In this document: in pieces, positions 12,110-19,650 of the stretch
How the letters are laid out: each line of letters begins with the position of its first letter
Position numbering within the stretch: the first letter of the stretch is position 1
Source: Chloroflexota bacterium
GTDB taxonomy: Bacteria > Chloroflexota > Anaerolineae > Aggregatilineales > Phototrophicaceae
DNA: 32,283 nucleotides
Direction: 5' to 3'
NCBI GenBank assembly: GCA_016223085.1
Contig: JACRPS010000022.1
Coordinates: forward strand, 1-32,283
Position numbers and translations under genes: made by a program
Notes under the pieces: generated by a model
The model's database searches: none
Seen by the model: the letters and a program-made list of their open reading frames with translations, nothing else
Told to the model about the DNA's origin: nothing

Positions 12110-14422
12110 CTACACAACCGCCTGAATCACACGCAGCAATTCGCCCTGGTCAAACTGGGACTTCACCAGATAGGCATCGGCGCCGGCCTTCAGACCGGCC
12201 TCGCGCTGTTCCGGCTTGCCCAGCGAGGTGAGCAGCACCACCGGCAAATGCTGGGTGTGGCCGGTTTCCCTGATGCGCCGCGTCAGTTCCAGCCCGGTCA
12301 TGTTGGGCATCTCCACATCGGCGATCACCACGTCAAACACCCGTTCGCCCAACATGTTCCAGGCTTCCAGCCCGTCAATCGCCACGCTCACGACAAAGCC
12401 TGCCGTTTCCAGGATGTGTTTTTCCAGCGTGCGCGTGGTGATCGAGTCGTCCACGACCAGTACCCGCAGGCGTTCAGGGGCAGCTTCCGGCTGGTCGCCG
12501 TTGTCGCTGAACACACGCCGCGCGCTGGGCAGGCTGACGCCGGTCGCGCCGCGAATCAGGTCGTTGGCGTCCAGCACGATAATCACATCGCCCGTGCCAA
12601 GCAGCGCCGCGCCGGAGATATACCGCGCCTGTTCGATCTCGCGCCCCAGCGGTTTCAGCACCAGTTCCTGTTCGCTGAACAGCGCGTCCACCTCGAAGGC
12701 GATGCTGCGTTCGCCAGCGGTCAGCACCACCAGCGTGATTTCCTCGTTCGCTGTGACCGATGGCGGCAGGCCGAGCAGGGCATGGAGCGCAATCAGCGGC
12801 ATGGGCTGCTCCTGAATCTGCACCATGTCGCGGCCTTCCGCCGTAAAAATCTGGTCGCGGCGGATGGTGAGCATCCGCGAAACGCGGGTGGACGGCACGG
12901 CAAAATCCTGATCGGCCACGCGCAGCAGGATACAGCTCATGCGCGTCAGCGACAGCGGCACGCTCAGGCTGAACAGCGTCCCCTGGCCGGGCGCGCTGTG
13001 AACGCCGACGCGCCCGCGCAGGCTTTCGACGCGCGTGCGCACGATGTCCATGCCCATGCCACGCCCGCTGATGCGGGTGACTTCGCTATTGGTGCTAAGC
13101 CCCGGATGGAAGATGAAGTTGTAAATTTCTTCCTCGCTCAACCCTGCCAGTTCCTGCACGCTGACCAGCCCGGCCTCGTAAGCGGCGCGACCGATCTTCA
13201 CCGCGTCCAGTCCCCGGCCATCGTCGCCAACGCGCACCACAATTTCCTTGCCGCGCTGCTCCACCGTAAGCTGGATGCGCCCAGTGGGCGGCTTGCCCAA
13301 TTTTTCGCGTTCGGCAGCCGGCTCAATGCCATGATCTACGGCGTTCCGCAGCAGGTGCATGATCGGCTCCTTGAGCGCGTCGAGGGTGGTTTTGTCCAGT
13401 TCAACCGCCGCGCCGCTGATGTCGAGGAAGATGTTTTTGCCGGTGTCGCGGGCCAGATCGCGCACCATACGCTGGAAACCCGCCAGCCCCGACTCAAACG
13501 GCACCAGCCGCATCCGCGCCACGTCTTCCTGAAGCTGCTCAACCAGCATCCCCAACTGCGAATTAAACTGCGCCATATCACGCGAAAGCTGCGCCAACTG
13601 GCGGTTGGCATCCACCAGATAACGCTGGTTGGTTTCCAGGAATTTAAACAGGGCCATGAGGTCGGCGCTGTTTTCGTCGTCGCCGCGATTTTGCACCCGC
13701 CGCGCCAGCCGGATGTAGGCGGTGCGCACGCTGCGCCAGTCCCGCTGCCAGCGATGGTTGAGCTTTTGCAGGCGCACGATGTCGCGCTGGCGCTCCTCGC
13801 CGTGCATCTTCGTCACCAGCAGTTCGCTGATTTCGCCATTCAACCGGTCCAGCTTCGACACCGGCACGCGCACGCCGTCTTCCGCCGGGCGCAGCAGCAG
13901 TGTGCCGGTTTCGCCCACTTCCATCGTGCCGGTTGTGGTGGTGCGGGTGGCCGCTTTGGGTTTGCCGTCAGCAGGCGGGGCGGGCGCTGCCGGTGGCTCC
14001 TCGCGCGGGAGTTCCTTGGTGTCTTTGGTCGGTTCCGGCGCGGCAATCGTCTGTTCCAGCCGCGCCAGGATGGCCGCCAGCGTTTCGGTGCTGTTTTCCT
14101 CGCCGTTGACGACATTCTGTATCATATCCATGCCGTCGTAGAGCAGATCGCACAGACCGGGCACAAGTTGCAGTTTGCCGGTCTGCGCGTTGGCGAAGAT
14201 TTCTTCCATATAGTGGGCAATCGTTTCGATGACGTTGATGCCAACTGCCCGCGCCGCGCCCTTCATGCTGTGGGCGACGCGGTTCATCTCCCGCAGCACG
14301 CCGGGTTGGTCGGCTGCTGTGCCTGTTTCGATTTGCAGCAGGCCGTTATTCAGGGTTTGCAGGTAATCACCCACCTCGACCCAGAATATATTCAGCAGTT
14401 CGGCATCGGCGGAGTTGTTCAT
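12110..14422 (-). CDS. CheA-type histidine kinase with C-terminal receiver (CheA-CheY hybrid)
   Basis: The kinase of the array is 770 residues long. Domains in order are: Hpt with phospho-His51 (NRVAHSMKGAARAVG); a low-complexity Pro/Ala linker (about 130-165); the dimerisation domain; the HATPase with N-box HLLRNAVDHGIEP, G1 VGDDGRGLD and G2 ISGRGMGMDIV; a CheW-like regulatory domain; and a receiver (about 650-770) with phosphoacceptor Asp702 in VVIADVEMPNMTG. All catalytic boxes are intact. No P2 (CheY-binding) domain is evident, which fits a hybrid that passes phosphate internally. Such hybrids are typical of Pil-Chp and other non-flagellar systems. Its ATG at 14422 lies five bases after the end of the receptor gene, so the two are co-transcribed. 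Confidence 0.94.
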   Translation of the reverse strand: MNNSADAELLNIFWVEVGDYLQTLNNGLLQIETGTAADQPGVLREMNRVAHSMKGAARAVGINVIETIAHYMEEIFANAQTGKLQLVPGLCDLLYDGMDMIQNVVNGEENSTETLAAILARLEQTIAAPEPTKDTKELPREEPPAAPAPPADGKPKAATRTTTTGTMEVGETGTLLLRPAEDGVRVPVSKLDRLNGEISELLVTKMHGEERQRDIVRLQKLNHRWQRDWRSVRTAYIRLARRVQNRGDDENSADLMALFKFLETNQRYLVDANRQLAQLSRDMAQFNSQLGMLVEQLQEDVARMRLVPFESGLAGFQRMVRDLARDTGKNIFLDISGAAVELDKTTLDALKEPIMHLLRNAVDHGIEPAAEREKLGKPPTGRIQLTVEQRGKEIVVRVGDDGRGLDAVKIGRAAYEAGLVSVQELAGLSEEEIYNFIFHPGLSTNSEVTRISGRGMGMDIVRTRVESLRGRVGVHSAPGQGTLFSLSVPLSLTRMSCILLRVADQDFAVPSTRVSRMLTIRRDQIFTAEGRDMVQIQEQPMPLIALHALLGLPPSVTANEEITLVVLTAGERSIAFEVDALFSEQELVLKPLGREIEQARYISGAALLGTGDVIIVLDANDLIRGATGVSLPSARRVFSDNGDQPEAAPERLRVLVVDDSITTRTLEKHILETAGFVVSVAIDGLEAWNMLGERVFDVVIADVEMPNMTGLELTRRIRETGHTQHLPVVLLTSLGKPEQREAGLKAGADAYLVKSQFDQGELLRVIQAVV

Positions 14423-14427
14423 GGCGC

Positions 14428-15654
14428 CTATATCTTCAGCCCACTGAGCACCGCGTTAATCCGGTTGGCAACCTCGCGCAAATTCTGGACGCTGGCCTTC
14501 ACCTGCATGGTGCTGTTCAGCGTTTCGGTGGTAGCGTGTTTAATCATCCGCATGGCCTGCGTCAGTTGGTCCATGCCGATGGTCTGCTGGCGGGTGCTGG
14601 CCGCGATCTGCATGGCCGCCAGCGCCGCTTCCTCGATGGCGTGGGACAGGTTGCGGATGGAGTCGCCGGCGCTGTTGACCAGCACCTGCCCCTGGTCAAC
14701 GCCCTTGCTGCCTTCTTCCGTCACCATCACGGCGGCGTTGGTGGCGCGTTGGATTTCGCCCAGGATTTCCCGCACCTGCACCGTCGCGTCGCGGTTCTGG
14801 TCGGCCAGGTTGCGGACTTCCAGCGCCACGACGGCAAAGCCCTTGCCTTCTTCGCCCGCCCGCGCCGCTTCAACCGACGCATTCAGCGCCAGCATCCGCG
14901 ACTGGTCGGCCAGGTTATTGACGGTGGCAATAATTTCGCCGATCTGCTGCGTGTGTTCGGACAGCACCAGGATGTTATCGGCGATGTCTTCCACCCGGCG
15001 GCGGATGATGTCCATGCCGGACACCGTTTGCGACACGGCGTCCATGCCCTTGCGCGAGATGTCCACCGACACCTGCGCCGTTTCGGCCACACTCTGGGCG
15101 CGTTCCGCCGTTTCGGTCACGGTCGCCCGCACCTCGTTCACGGTCGCGGTGGTTTCCGTCACCACGTCGTCCTGCTCGTTCGCCATCGAAATCTGCTGCG
15201 CGGTCGCATCCAGAATTTCGCTGGTGTCCGCTTCGACCCGCTGCAGGGCGTCGCTGATCTCCGTGACCATGTCCTGCAGGCGGTTTAACATCCGGTTCAC
15301 GGCTTCGCCCAGGCGCAGCAGCATCTTTTCCTCCGGCGTGCGGGCGACATGCTGCACGTCGAGCCGCTGCCGCAGGTCGCCCATCACCACCTGATCGAGC
15401 GTCTCCACGTAGCTGTTGAGGATGCGGTCAGAACGGGGACGGTTGATGCTGTGCATGATCGCCCCCAGCAGCCAGCCGCCCACCAGCGATACCAGTCCCC
15501 ACAGCAGCAGGGTAGTGGAGGCCATGTCGTTGGTTAACCCCATCAGCAGCACGGGGATGGCCGATGCCAGCGCCATCGTCAGGGTGGAGGTATTCATCAT
15601 CGAATCCATCATGCGGTTGGCCCGCGCCAGGCTACCTTCAGTTGTCTTAGTCAT
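14428..15654 (-). CDS. Methyl-accepting chemotaxis protein without a sensor domain
   Basis: This receptor has about 408 residues. Two hydrophobic segments near the N-terminus (TLTMALASAIPVLLMGL and TLLLWGLVSLVGGWLLGAIM) are separated by only a few residues, so there is no periplasmic ligand domain. A HAMP-like linker follows, then a long coiled-coil signalling domain with the highly conserved hairpin tip (VNNLADQSRMLALNASVEAARAGEEGKGFAVVALEVRNLA). It should bind CheW and CheA and must take its input inside the membrane, in the cytoplasm or from a partner protein. ATG 15654 is preferred over the GTG at 15669; it overlaps the CheW stop by eight bases. The gene order CheW, receptor, CheA is tight and clearly one operon. 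Confidence 0.93.
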   Translation of the reverse strand: MTKTTEGSLARANRMMDSMMNTSTLTMALASAIPVLLMGLTNDMASTTLLLWGLVSLVGGWLLGAIMHSINRPRSDRILNSYVETLDQVVMGDLRQRLDVQHVARTPEEKMLLRLGEAVNRMLNRLQDMVTEISDALQRVEADTSEILDATAQQISMANEQDDVVTETTATVNEVRATVTETAERAQSVAETAQVSVDISRKGMDAVSQTVSGMDIIRRRVEDIADNILVLSEHTQQIGEIIATVNNLADQSRMLALNASVEAARAGEEGKGFAVVALEVRNLADQNRDATVQVREILGEIQRATNAAVMVTEEGSKGVDQGQVLVNSAGDSIRNLSHAIEEAALAAMQIAASTRQQTIGMDQLTQAMRMIKHATTETLNSTMQVKASVQNLREVANRINAVLSGLKI

Positions 15655-16249
15655 CGTTCTGCTGTCCACCGGTATTCAGTCCCCCAACAATCAAGCGTTC
15701 ATCATCAAAAAGCTGGACAATGTTTAAAACCACGATACGGCTTCCGGTCATGCCAAGCATATAGGGCATATGCTCGATGGGTTTGATGTCCATCAGCGGG
15801 ATGGAGACTACCTCATTCACCTGATGCGCCAGCAGGCCGATTTCCAGGTGGTTCGAGCGCACGATGACCAGCTCGGTCGGACTGGCAACTTCGTCGGTGA
15901 CGGCGATGTCAAAGAAATAGCGCAAATCCATGACGGTGATGATACGCCCGCGCACGTTGATGACACCCTGGTAAAAGCGCGGCACACCCGGCACGCGGGC
16001 GATGCGGCTCACGGTGCGCACGCCCCGCACCAGCATCACGTCCACGCCGTACTGCTCCTTGCCCAGATCGAAGGTCAGCACCGACCGGCTGTCGCCGACC
16101 GGCTCCGCCCGATCCCGGCTGGCCGCCGCGTACTGGCGCGCCCGCAGACGCAGCCGTTCGCGCTCACTGGCCTGGTGACGGTCGTCGTCGTCCCAGTCCA
16201 GGCTTTTCCAAACCGTGTCCCAGTCAATCGAATTTGAACCTGTTGGCAT
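15647..16249 (-). CDS. CheW adaptor with N-terminal extension
   Basis: A CheW domain (about residues 55-185: LTFDLGKEQYGVDVMLVRGV, then PRFYQGVINVRGRIITVMDLR, then LLAHQVNEVVSI) in a 200-residue protein. The first about 50 residues are extra compared with plain CheW: an acidic Trp-rich start (IDWDTVWKSLDWDDDD) followed by a basic, probably helical stretch (ERERLRLRARQ). This could act as a docking or oligomerisation element. It is the first gene of the array operon and is followed directly by the receptor. A TATACT on the minus strand at 16280-16285 may be the -10 box; the Shine-Dalgarno is poor. Its upstream region is shared with the divergent pdxS. Confidence 0.92.
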   Translation of the reverse strand: MPTGSNSIDWDTVWKSLDWDDDDRHQASERERLRLRARQYAAASRDRAEPVGDSRSVLTFDLGKEQYGVDVMLVRGVRTVSRIARVPGVPRFYQGVINVRGRIITVMDLRYFFDIAVTDEVASPTELVIVRSNHLEIGLLAHQVNEVVSIPLMDIKPIEHMPYMLGMTGSRIVVLNIVQLFDDERLIVGGLNTGGQQNDD

Positions 16250-16345
16250 CGGATATTACGTGGTTTTAACGTTTTTCCAAGTATACACCCGCCTTTTTGG
16301 CGCTGCACCTGAAGTTTACGTTAGATTCTCTGAATTCTTTTTGGT

Positions 16346-16351
16346 TATAAT
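16346..16351 (+). promoter_or_regulatory. -10 box of pdxS
   Basis: Perfect TATAAT 105 bases before the pdxS start; the -35 (TTAGAT at 16321-16326) is weak and loosely spaced. AGAAGGGG just before the ATG at 16456 is a good ribosome binding site. Confidence 0.45.
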
Positions 16352-16455
16352 GGTTCTAAATGGACATACATTCATCACAAGCGGACAGCTATTCTGGCAG
16401 GTATCCATCTGGACGAATAACAGCGTGTGGCGCGGTAGAGAAGGGGTAAACAGCG

Positions 16456-17367
16456 ATGGCAACCAATGGGGTGCATCAGAGCGGGAATCAAACCGGGACG
16501 GAAACGGTCAAACGCGGTCTGGCACAGATGTTAAAGGGCGGCGTGATTATGGACGTGGTCACGCCAGAACACGCCAAAATCGCGGAAGATGCCGGCGCAG
16601 TGGCCGTCATGGCGCTGGAACGGGTGCCGGCGGATATTCGCGCGCAGGGCGGCGTCGCCCGGATGAGCGACCCGGACATGATCGAGCAGATTATGAACGC
16701 GGTCACGATTCCGGTGATGGCGAAGGTGCGTATCGGCCATTTTGTCGAAGCGCAAATCCTGGAGGCGCTGGGCATTGATTATATTGACGAAAGCGAAGTG
16801 TTAACACCCGCCGACGAAGAACATCACATCAACAAACACAAGTTTAAAGTGCCGTTTGTCTGCGGCTGCCGCAACCTGGGTGAAGCCCTGCGGCGCATCG
16901 CGGAAGGCGCGGCGATGATCCGTACCAAAGGCGAGGCCGGGACGGGTGATGTGGTAGAGGCGGTGCGCCACGCCCGCGCGGTTAACAGCGAGATTCGCCG
17001 GCTGACCAGCATGGACGAGGACGAACTGTTTACGTATGCGAAGAACATCCAGGCCCCTTACGATCTGGTGAAGGAAACGGCGCAGCTTGGCCGCCTGCCG
17101 GTGGTCAACTTCGCCGCCGGCGGTGTGGCGACCCCGGCTGACGCCGCGCTGATGATGCAGCTTGGTGTGGACGGCGTGTTTGTCGGGTCGGGCATCTTCA
17201 AGAGTGGCAACCCGGCCAAACGTGCCAAGGCGATTGTCGAAGCGACGACGCACTTCAATAACCCCGACATTCTGCTGAACGTGAGCCGGGCGCTGGGCGA
17301 GCCGATGGTGGGTATCGGAATCAGCACGATGGCCGAAGAACAGAAAATCGCTCATCGCGGGTGGTAA
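16456..17367 (+). CDS. pdxS: Pyridoxal 5'-phosphate synthase, lyase subunit PdxS
   Basis: PdxS (303 residues) builds PLP from ribose 5-phosphate, glyceraldehyde 3-phosphate and ammonia in the cytoplasm, as a dodecamer. The sequence matches the family from end to end: [18 protein letters not shown] with Asp33, MAKVRIGH with the Schiff-base Lys90, and [20 protein letters not shown] with Lys158. These correspond to Asp24, Lys81 and Lys149 of the Bacillus protein with a steady offset of nine. The N-terminus has about nine extra residues. The usual partner gene pdxT (glutaminase that supplies ammonia) is not next door; the next gene is an unrelated membrane protein. pdxT may lie elsewhere on the chromosome. 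Confidence 0.96.
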   Translation: MATNGVHQSGNQTGTETVKRGLAQMLKGGVIMDVVTPEHAKIAEDAGAVAVMALERVPADIRAQGGVARMSDPDMIEQIMNAVTIPVMAKVRIGHFVEAQILEALGIDYIDESEVLTPADEEHHINKHKFKVPFVCGCRNLGEALRRIAEGAAMIRTKGEAGTGDVVEAVRHARAVNSEIRRLTSMDEDELFTYAKNIQAPYDLVKETAQLGRLPVVNFAAGGVATPADAALMMQLGVDGVFVGSGIFKSGNPAKRAKAIVEATTHFNNPDILLNVSRALGEPMVGIGISTMAEEQKIAHRGW

Positions 17368-17382
17368 ATCAGGAGTACGCTT

Positions 17383-17404
17383 GGAGGGAACGCAAGTTCC
17401 CTCC
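17383..17404 (+). terminator. Perfect 9-bp hairpin with GCAA loop after pdxS
   Basis: GGAGGGAAC (17383-17391) and GTTCCCTCC (17396-17404) enclose the stable tetraloop GCAA. Only GACTGTTT follows, not a full T-run, and the next start codon is at 17413. It may be a weak terminator or an RNA element in the leader of the next gene. Confidence 0.5.
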
Positions 17405-17412
17405 GACTGTTT

Positions 17413-17853
17413 ATGGATGCTTTCTCACCGGCCAAGCGCCGGCAAACTTGTATCGTGTTGGTCTTCATAATCCCCCTTACTGTGTGCGCCTGTTGGGGTT
17501 TTGCTGTATTTGTGGCTGATGATTTTTTCGGGACGATTAACAGCCTTTTTATAAGGTATCCTGGTAGTGAACTCATTTGGGTTGGGTACGGCGCTTACGG
17601 ATCGTCGGAATATGGCGAAAAAGCCTATATCTATTGGACAGCAGATGATGTCGCGCTTGTCAGGAACTACTACGGTAATAAACAACGAATAAAGGTAGTT
17701 GAAGTGTCAGAAACCTTTACGCACGATCTGCTTATATGTTGGTGGGCCGGGTTCTTCGAATATAAGGAGGACTCTGGGTGTAATACTGTAAAACGGCAAG
17801 TTCCGGCGTTTGGAACCGTGATCGAATATACGCACTCCTATTTCGCGGGATAG
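17413..17853 (+). CDS. Uncharacterised membrane-anchored small protein
   Basis: A 146-residue protein that I do not recognise. Residues about 13-35 form one hydrophobic segment (CIVLVFIIPLTVCACWGFAVFV) preceded by basic residues, so it is probably a signal anchor with the rest outside. The outer part is rich in Tyr, Trp and Gly (ELIWVGYGAYGSS, IYWTADDVALVRNYYG) and contains three further Cys. It looks like a small beta-rich domain. The DNA is more AT-rich than pdxS or the DUF72 gene on either side. No Shine-Dalgarno is seen; a hairpin ends nine bases before the start. The genes around it give no clue to its role. Confidence 0.6.
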   Translation: MDAFSPAKRRQTCIVLVFIIPLTVCACWGFAVFVADDFFGTINSLFIRYPGSELIWVGYGAYGSSEYGEKAYIYWTADDVALVRNYYGNKQRIKVVEVSETFTHDLLICWWAGFFEYKEDSGCNTVKRQVPAFGTVIEYTHSYFAG

Positions 17854-17945
17854 TCAACACAAACAACTGATTAACGCTTACGCCCATCTAGCGCAAGCGC
17901 CGTATACCTGTAACAACGATTGATGCGTGAGGACAGGCGCGGCGC

Positions 17946-18674
17946 ATGGGCGAACTGTATCTGGGTACATCCGGTTACACCTATAAGGATTGGCGCGGGA
18001 TTTTTTACCCCAAGGGGCTGGCGCAAAAAGACTGGCTGCCGTTCTACGCCCGGCACTATAACACGGTTGAAATCAACGCTACGTTTTATCGGGCATTTCC
18101 GCGCAGCGTGTATGATCGCTGGCGCGAGATCACCCCGGCGGCGTTCCGCTTCACGCTCAAAGGGCCGCGCCGAATTACCCACGAAAAGCAGTTAACGGAC
18201 ATCGAGGCTGACCTGCGCCAGTTTGTTGACAGCGCCGCTGGCCTGCAGGACAAACTGGCCGTGATGCTGTGGCAGTTCCCGCCGCAGGCGCGGGCGGCTG
18301 ACCTGTGGGAACGCCTGACACAATTTCTGCCGCTGCTGCCTACGTCCATCCGGCAGGTATTGGAGTTCCGCCACACCTCCTGGTTCAACGATAACCTGTA
18401 TGCGCTGCTAAATGAGCATCGTGCGGGCTTTGTTATCAATGACTCCAGCCGTTTCCCGGCGCGGGAGGTCATCACCGGCAACATCATGTACGTGCGCTTT
18501 CACGGGCCGGGCAAGCTGTACGCTTCGCTGTACAGTCTGGATGAGCTGAAGACCTGGGCGGAGAAGATCAAGCCGCGCCTGAGCGAGCACGACGTGTACC
18601 TGTACTTCAACAACGATTACGATGGTCGGGCGCTGCGGAACGCCAATGAGCTGCGCGACCTGCTGGCCGGTTGA
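17946..18674 (+). CDS. DUF72 family protein (YecE-like)
   Basis: This 242-residue protein is a full-length DUF72 (YecE-like) TIM-barrel protein. The family patterns are GTSGYTYKDWRGIFYPKGL at the N-terminus, the strand HYNTVEINATFYRAFP, LAVMLWQFPPQ in the middle, LEFRHTSWF, and VYLYFNNDYDGRALRNA near the end. The biochemical role of this widespread family is not settled, so none is assigned. The ATG at 17946 starts four residues before the first conserved motif. The gene follows the membrane protein by about 90 bases and runs to within 75 bases of the sigma factor gene, which has its own -10 box. Confidence 0.9.
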   Translation: MGELYLGTSGYTYKDWRGIFYPKGLAQKDWLPFYARHYNTVEINATFYRAFPRSVYDRWREITPAAFRFTLKGPRRITHEKQLTDIEADLRQFVDSAAGLQDKLAVMLWQFPPQARAADLWERLTQFLPLLPTSIRQVLEFRHTSWFNDNLYALLNEHRAGFVINDSSRFPAREVITGNIMYVRFHGPGKLYASLYSLDELKTWAEKIKPRLSEHDVYLYFNNDYDGRALRNANELRDLLAG

Positions 18675-18703
18675 GCTATTATGGGCAAACGACCAGCGAA
18701 CGT

Positions 18704-18709
18704 TATAAT
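18704..18709 (+). promoter_or_regulatory. -10 box before the ECF sigma factor gene
   Basis: Perfect TATAAT, 37 bases before ATG 18746; the -35 is not convincing. It argues that the sigma factor starts at 18746 and not at the frame opening at 18671. Confidence 0.4.
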
Positions 18710-18745
18710 ACAGCGGCTCGCAGTAACGGACGAAAGCGCGAGATC

Positions 18746-19366
18746 ATGTACGACGAGGCCGGGTTTGTCGAGGCGCTACGGCAGGGTGATGAAGCCGCGT
18801 TCGCAGCCCTGTTCGACCGCTACCACACGGCGCTGGTTCGGACGGCCCTGATTTACGTCAGCCATCCCAGCGCCGCCGACGAAGTGGCGCAGGAAACATG
18901 GCTGGCCGTGTTTAAAGGCGTGGGTCGCTTTGAAGGGCGGTCATCGCTAAAGACGTGGATTTTCAGCATTCTTGTCAACCGCGCCAAGACCTACGCCCAG
19001 CGCGAAGGCCGCTACGTGCCGCTGGACTGGGACGACGCCAACAGCGACGAACCGACCGTCGCACCGAGCCGCTTTGCGCCAGATGAACATACCGGCGCGC
19101 CGCGCCACTGGATTAATCCCCCCGGAAGCTGGGAGAGCATCCCTGAAGACCGGCTGCTGTCGCGGGAACTGCGCGGCTGCATCCAGCAGGCGATCAACGC
19201 GCTGCCAGCCAACCAGCGGCTGGTGATTACGCTGCGCGACGTGGAAGGGCTGTCGTCCGACGAAGTGTGTAATATCCTCGCGGTGAGCGAGACTAATCAG
19301 CGAGTGCTGCTGCACCGGGCGCGCGCCCGCGTCCGGCAGGCAGTGGAGAACTACCTGAGTGAATGA
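18746..19366 (+). CDS. ECF-type RNA polymerase sigma factor
   Basis: This sigma-70 family group 4 protein of 206 residues directs RNA polymerase to a small set of promoters. Region 2 is at about residues 20-85 (FAALFDRYHTALVRTAL, DEVAQETWLAVFKGVGRFEGRSSLKTWIFSILVNRAK). Region 4 is at about 145-200 (LPANQRLVITLRDVEGLSSDEVCNILAVSE, then VLLHRARARVRQ). The linker between them is longer than usual and rich in Asp and Pro. ATG 18746 is chosen because it fits the family start and follows a TATAAT box. The stop overlaps the next start by eight bases, and that gene encodes a zinc-binding anti-sigma factor, so the pair forms a typical regulatory unit. The signal it answers is unknown. Confidence 0.92.
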   Translation: MYDEAGFVEALRQGDEAAFAALFDRYHTALVRTALIYVSHPSAADEVAQETWLAVFKGVGRFEGRSSLKTWIFSILVNRAKTYAQREGRYVPLDWDDANSDEPTVAPSRFAPDEHTGAPRHWINPPGSWESIPEDRLLSRELRGCIQQAINALPANQRLVITLRDVEGLSSDEVCNILAVSETNQRVLLHRARARVRQAVENYLSE

Positions 19367-19616
19367 TCTATCCTGCGCCGAACTGGTGGAACTGGTGACG
19401 ATGTATCTGGAAGGGGCGCTGCCGGAAGCAGAACGCCGCCGGTTCGAGGCCCATCTTCGGGTGTGTCACGGCTGCACCCATTATCTGGAACAAATGCGGC
19501 ATACGATTCGCCTCACCGGCCTGCTGTCGGAGGAGGCGCTGATGCCTGCCGCGAAAGAAGCGCTGCTGCGCGCCTTCCGCGACTGGAAATGCCACAATCA
19601 GGATGAGTCTGGTTAA
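19359..19616 (+). CDS. Zinc-finger anti-sigma factor (zf-HC2)
   Basis: This 85-residue protein carries the HCC zinc motif of ZAS anti-sigma factors: His32, Cys36 and Cys39 in EAHLRVCHGC, with Cys6 as likely fourth ligand. The two helices around it (LVELVTMYLEGALPEAERRRFE and HYLEQMRHTIRLTGLL) are as in the family. There is no transmembrane segment, so it should act in the cytoplasm, perhaps as a redox- or ligand-sensitive switch. It overlaps the sigma factor gene by eight bases and should bind and restrain that protein. Translation coupling gives matched amounts. A convergent regulator gene ends about 35 bases after its stop. Confidence 0.88.
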   Translation: MNDLSCAELVELVTMYLEGALPEAERRRFEAHLRVCHGCTHYLEQMRHTIRLTGLLSEEALMPAAKEALLRAFRDWKCHNQDESG

Positions 19617-19650
19617 ACCGAACCAGCGGCCCCGTCGTGAATTGATCCGT

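Noticed and set aside
12065-15394. 1109-codon open frame on the plus strand opposite the CheA and receptor genes
   Set aside because: Its length comes from GC-rich antisense reading; composition is His/Gln/Arg-rich, no domain is visible, and the minus-strand genes match their families throughout.
18671-18745. Earlier start of the ECF sigma factor
   Set aside because: It would overlap the DUF72 stop and run across a TATAAT box; the family starts at about the ATG at 18746.
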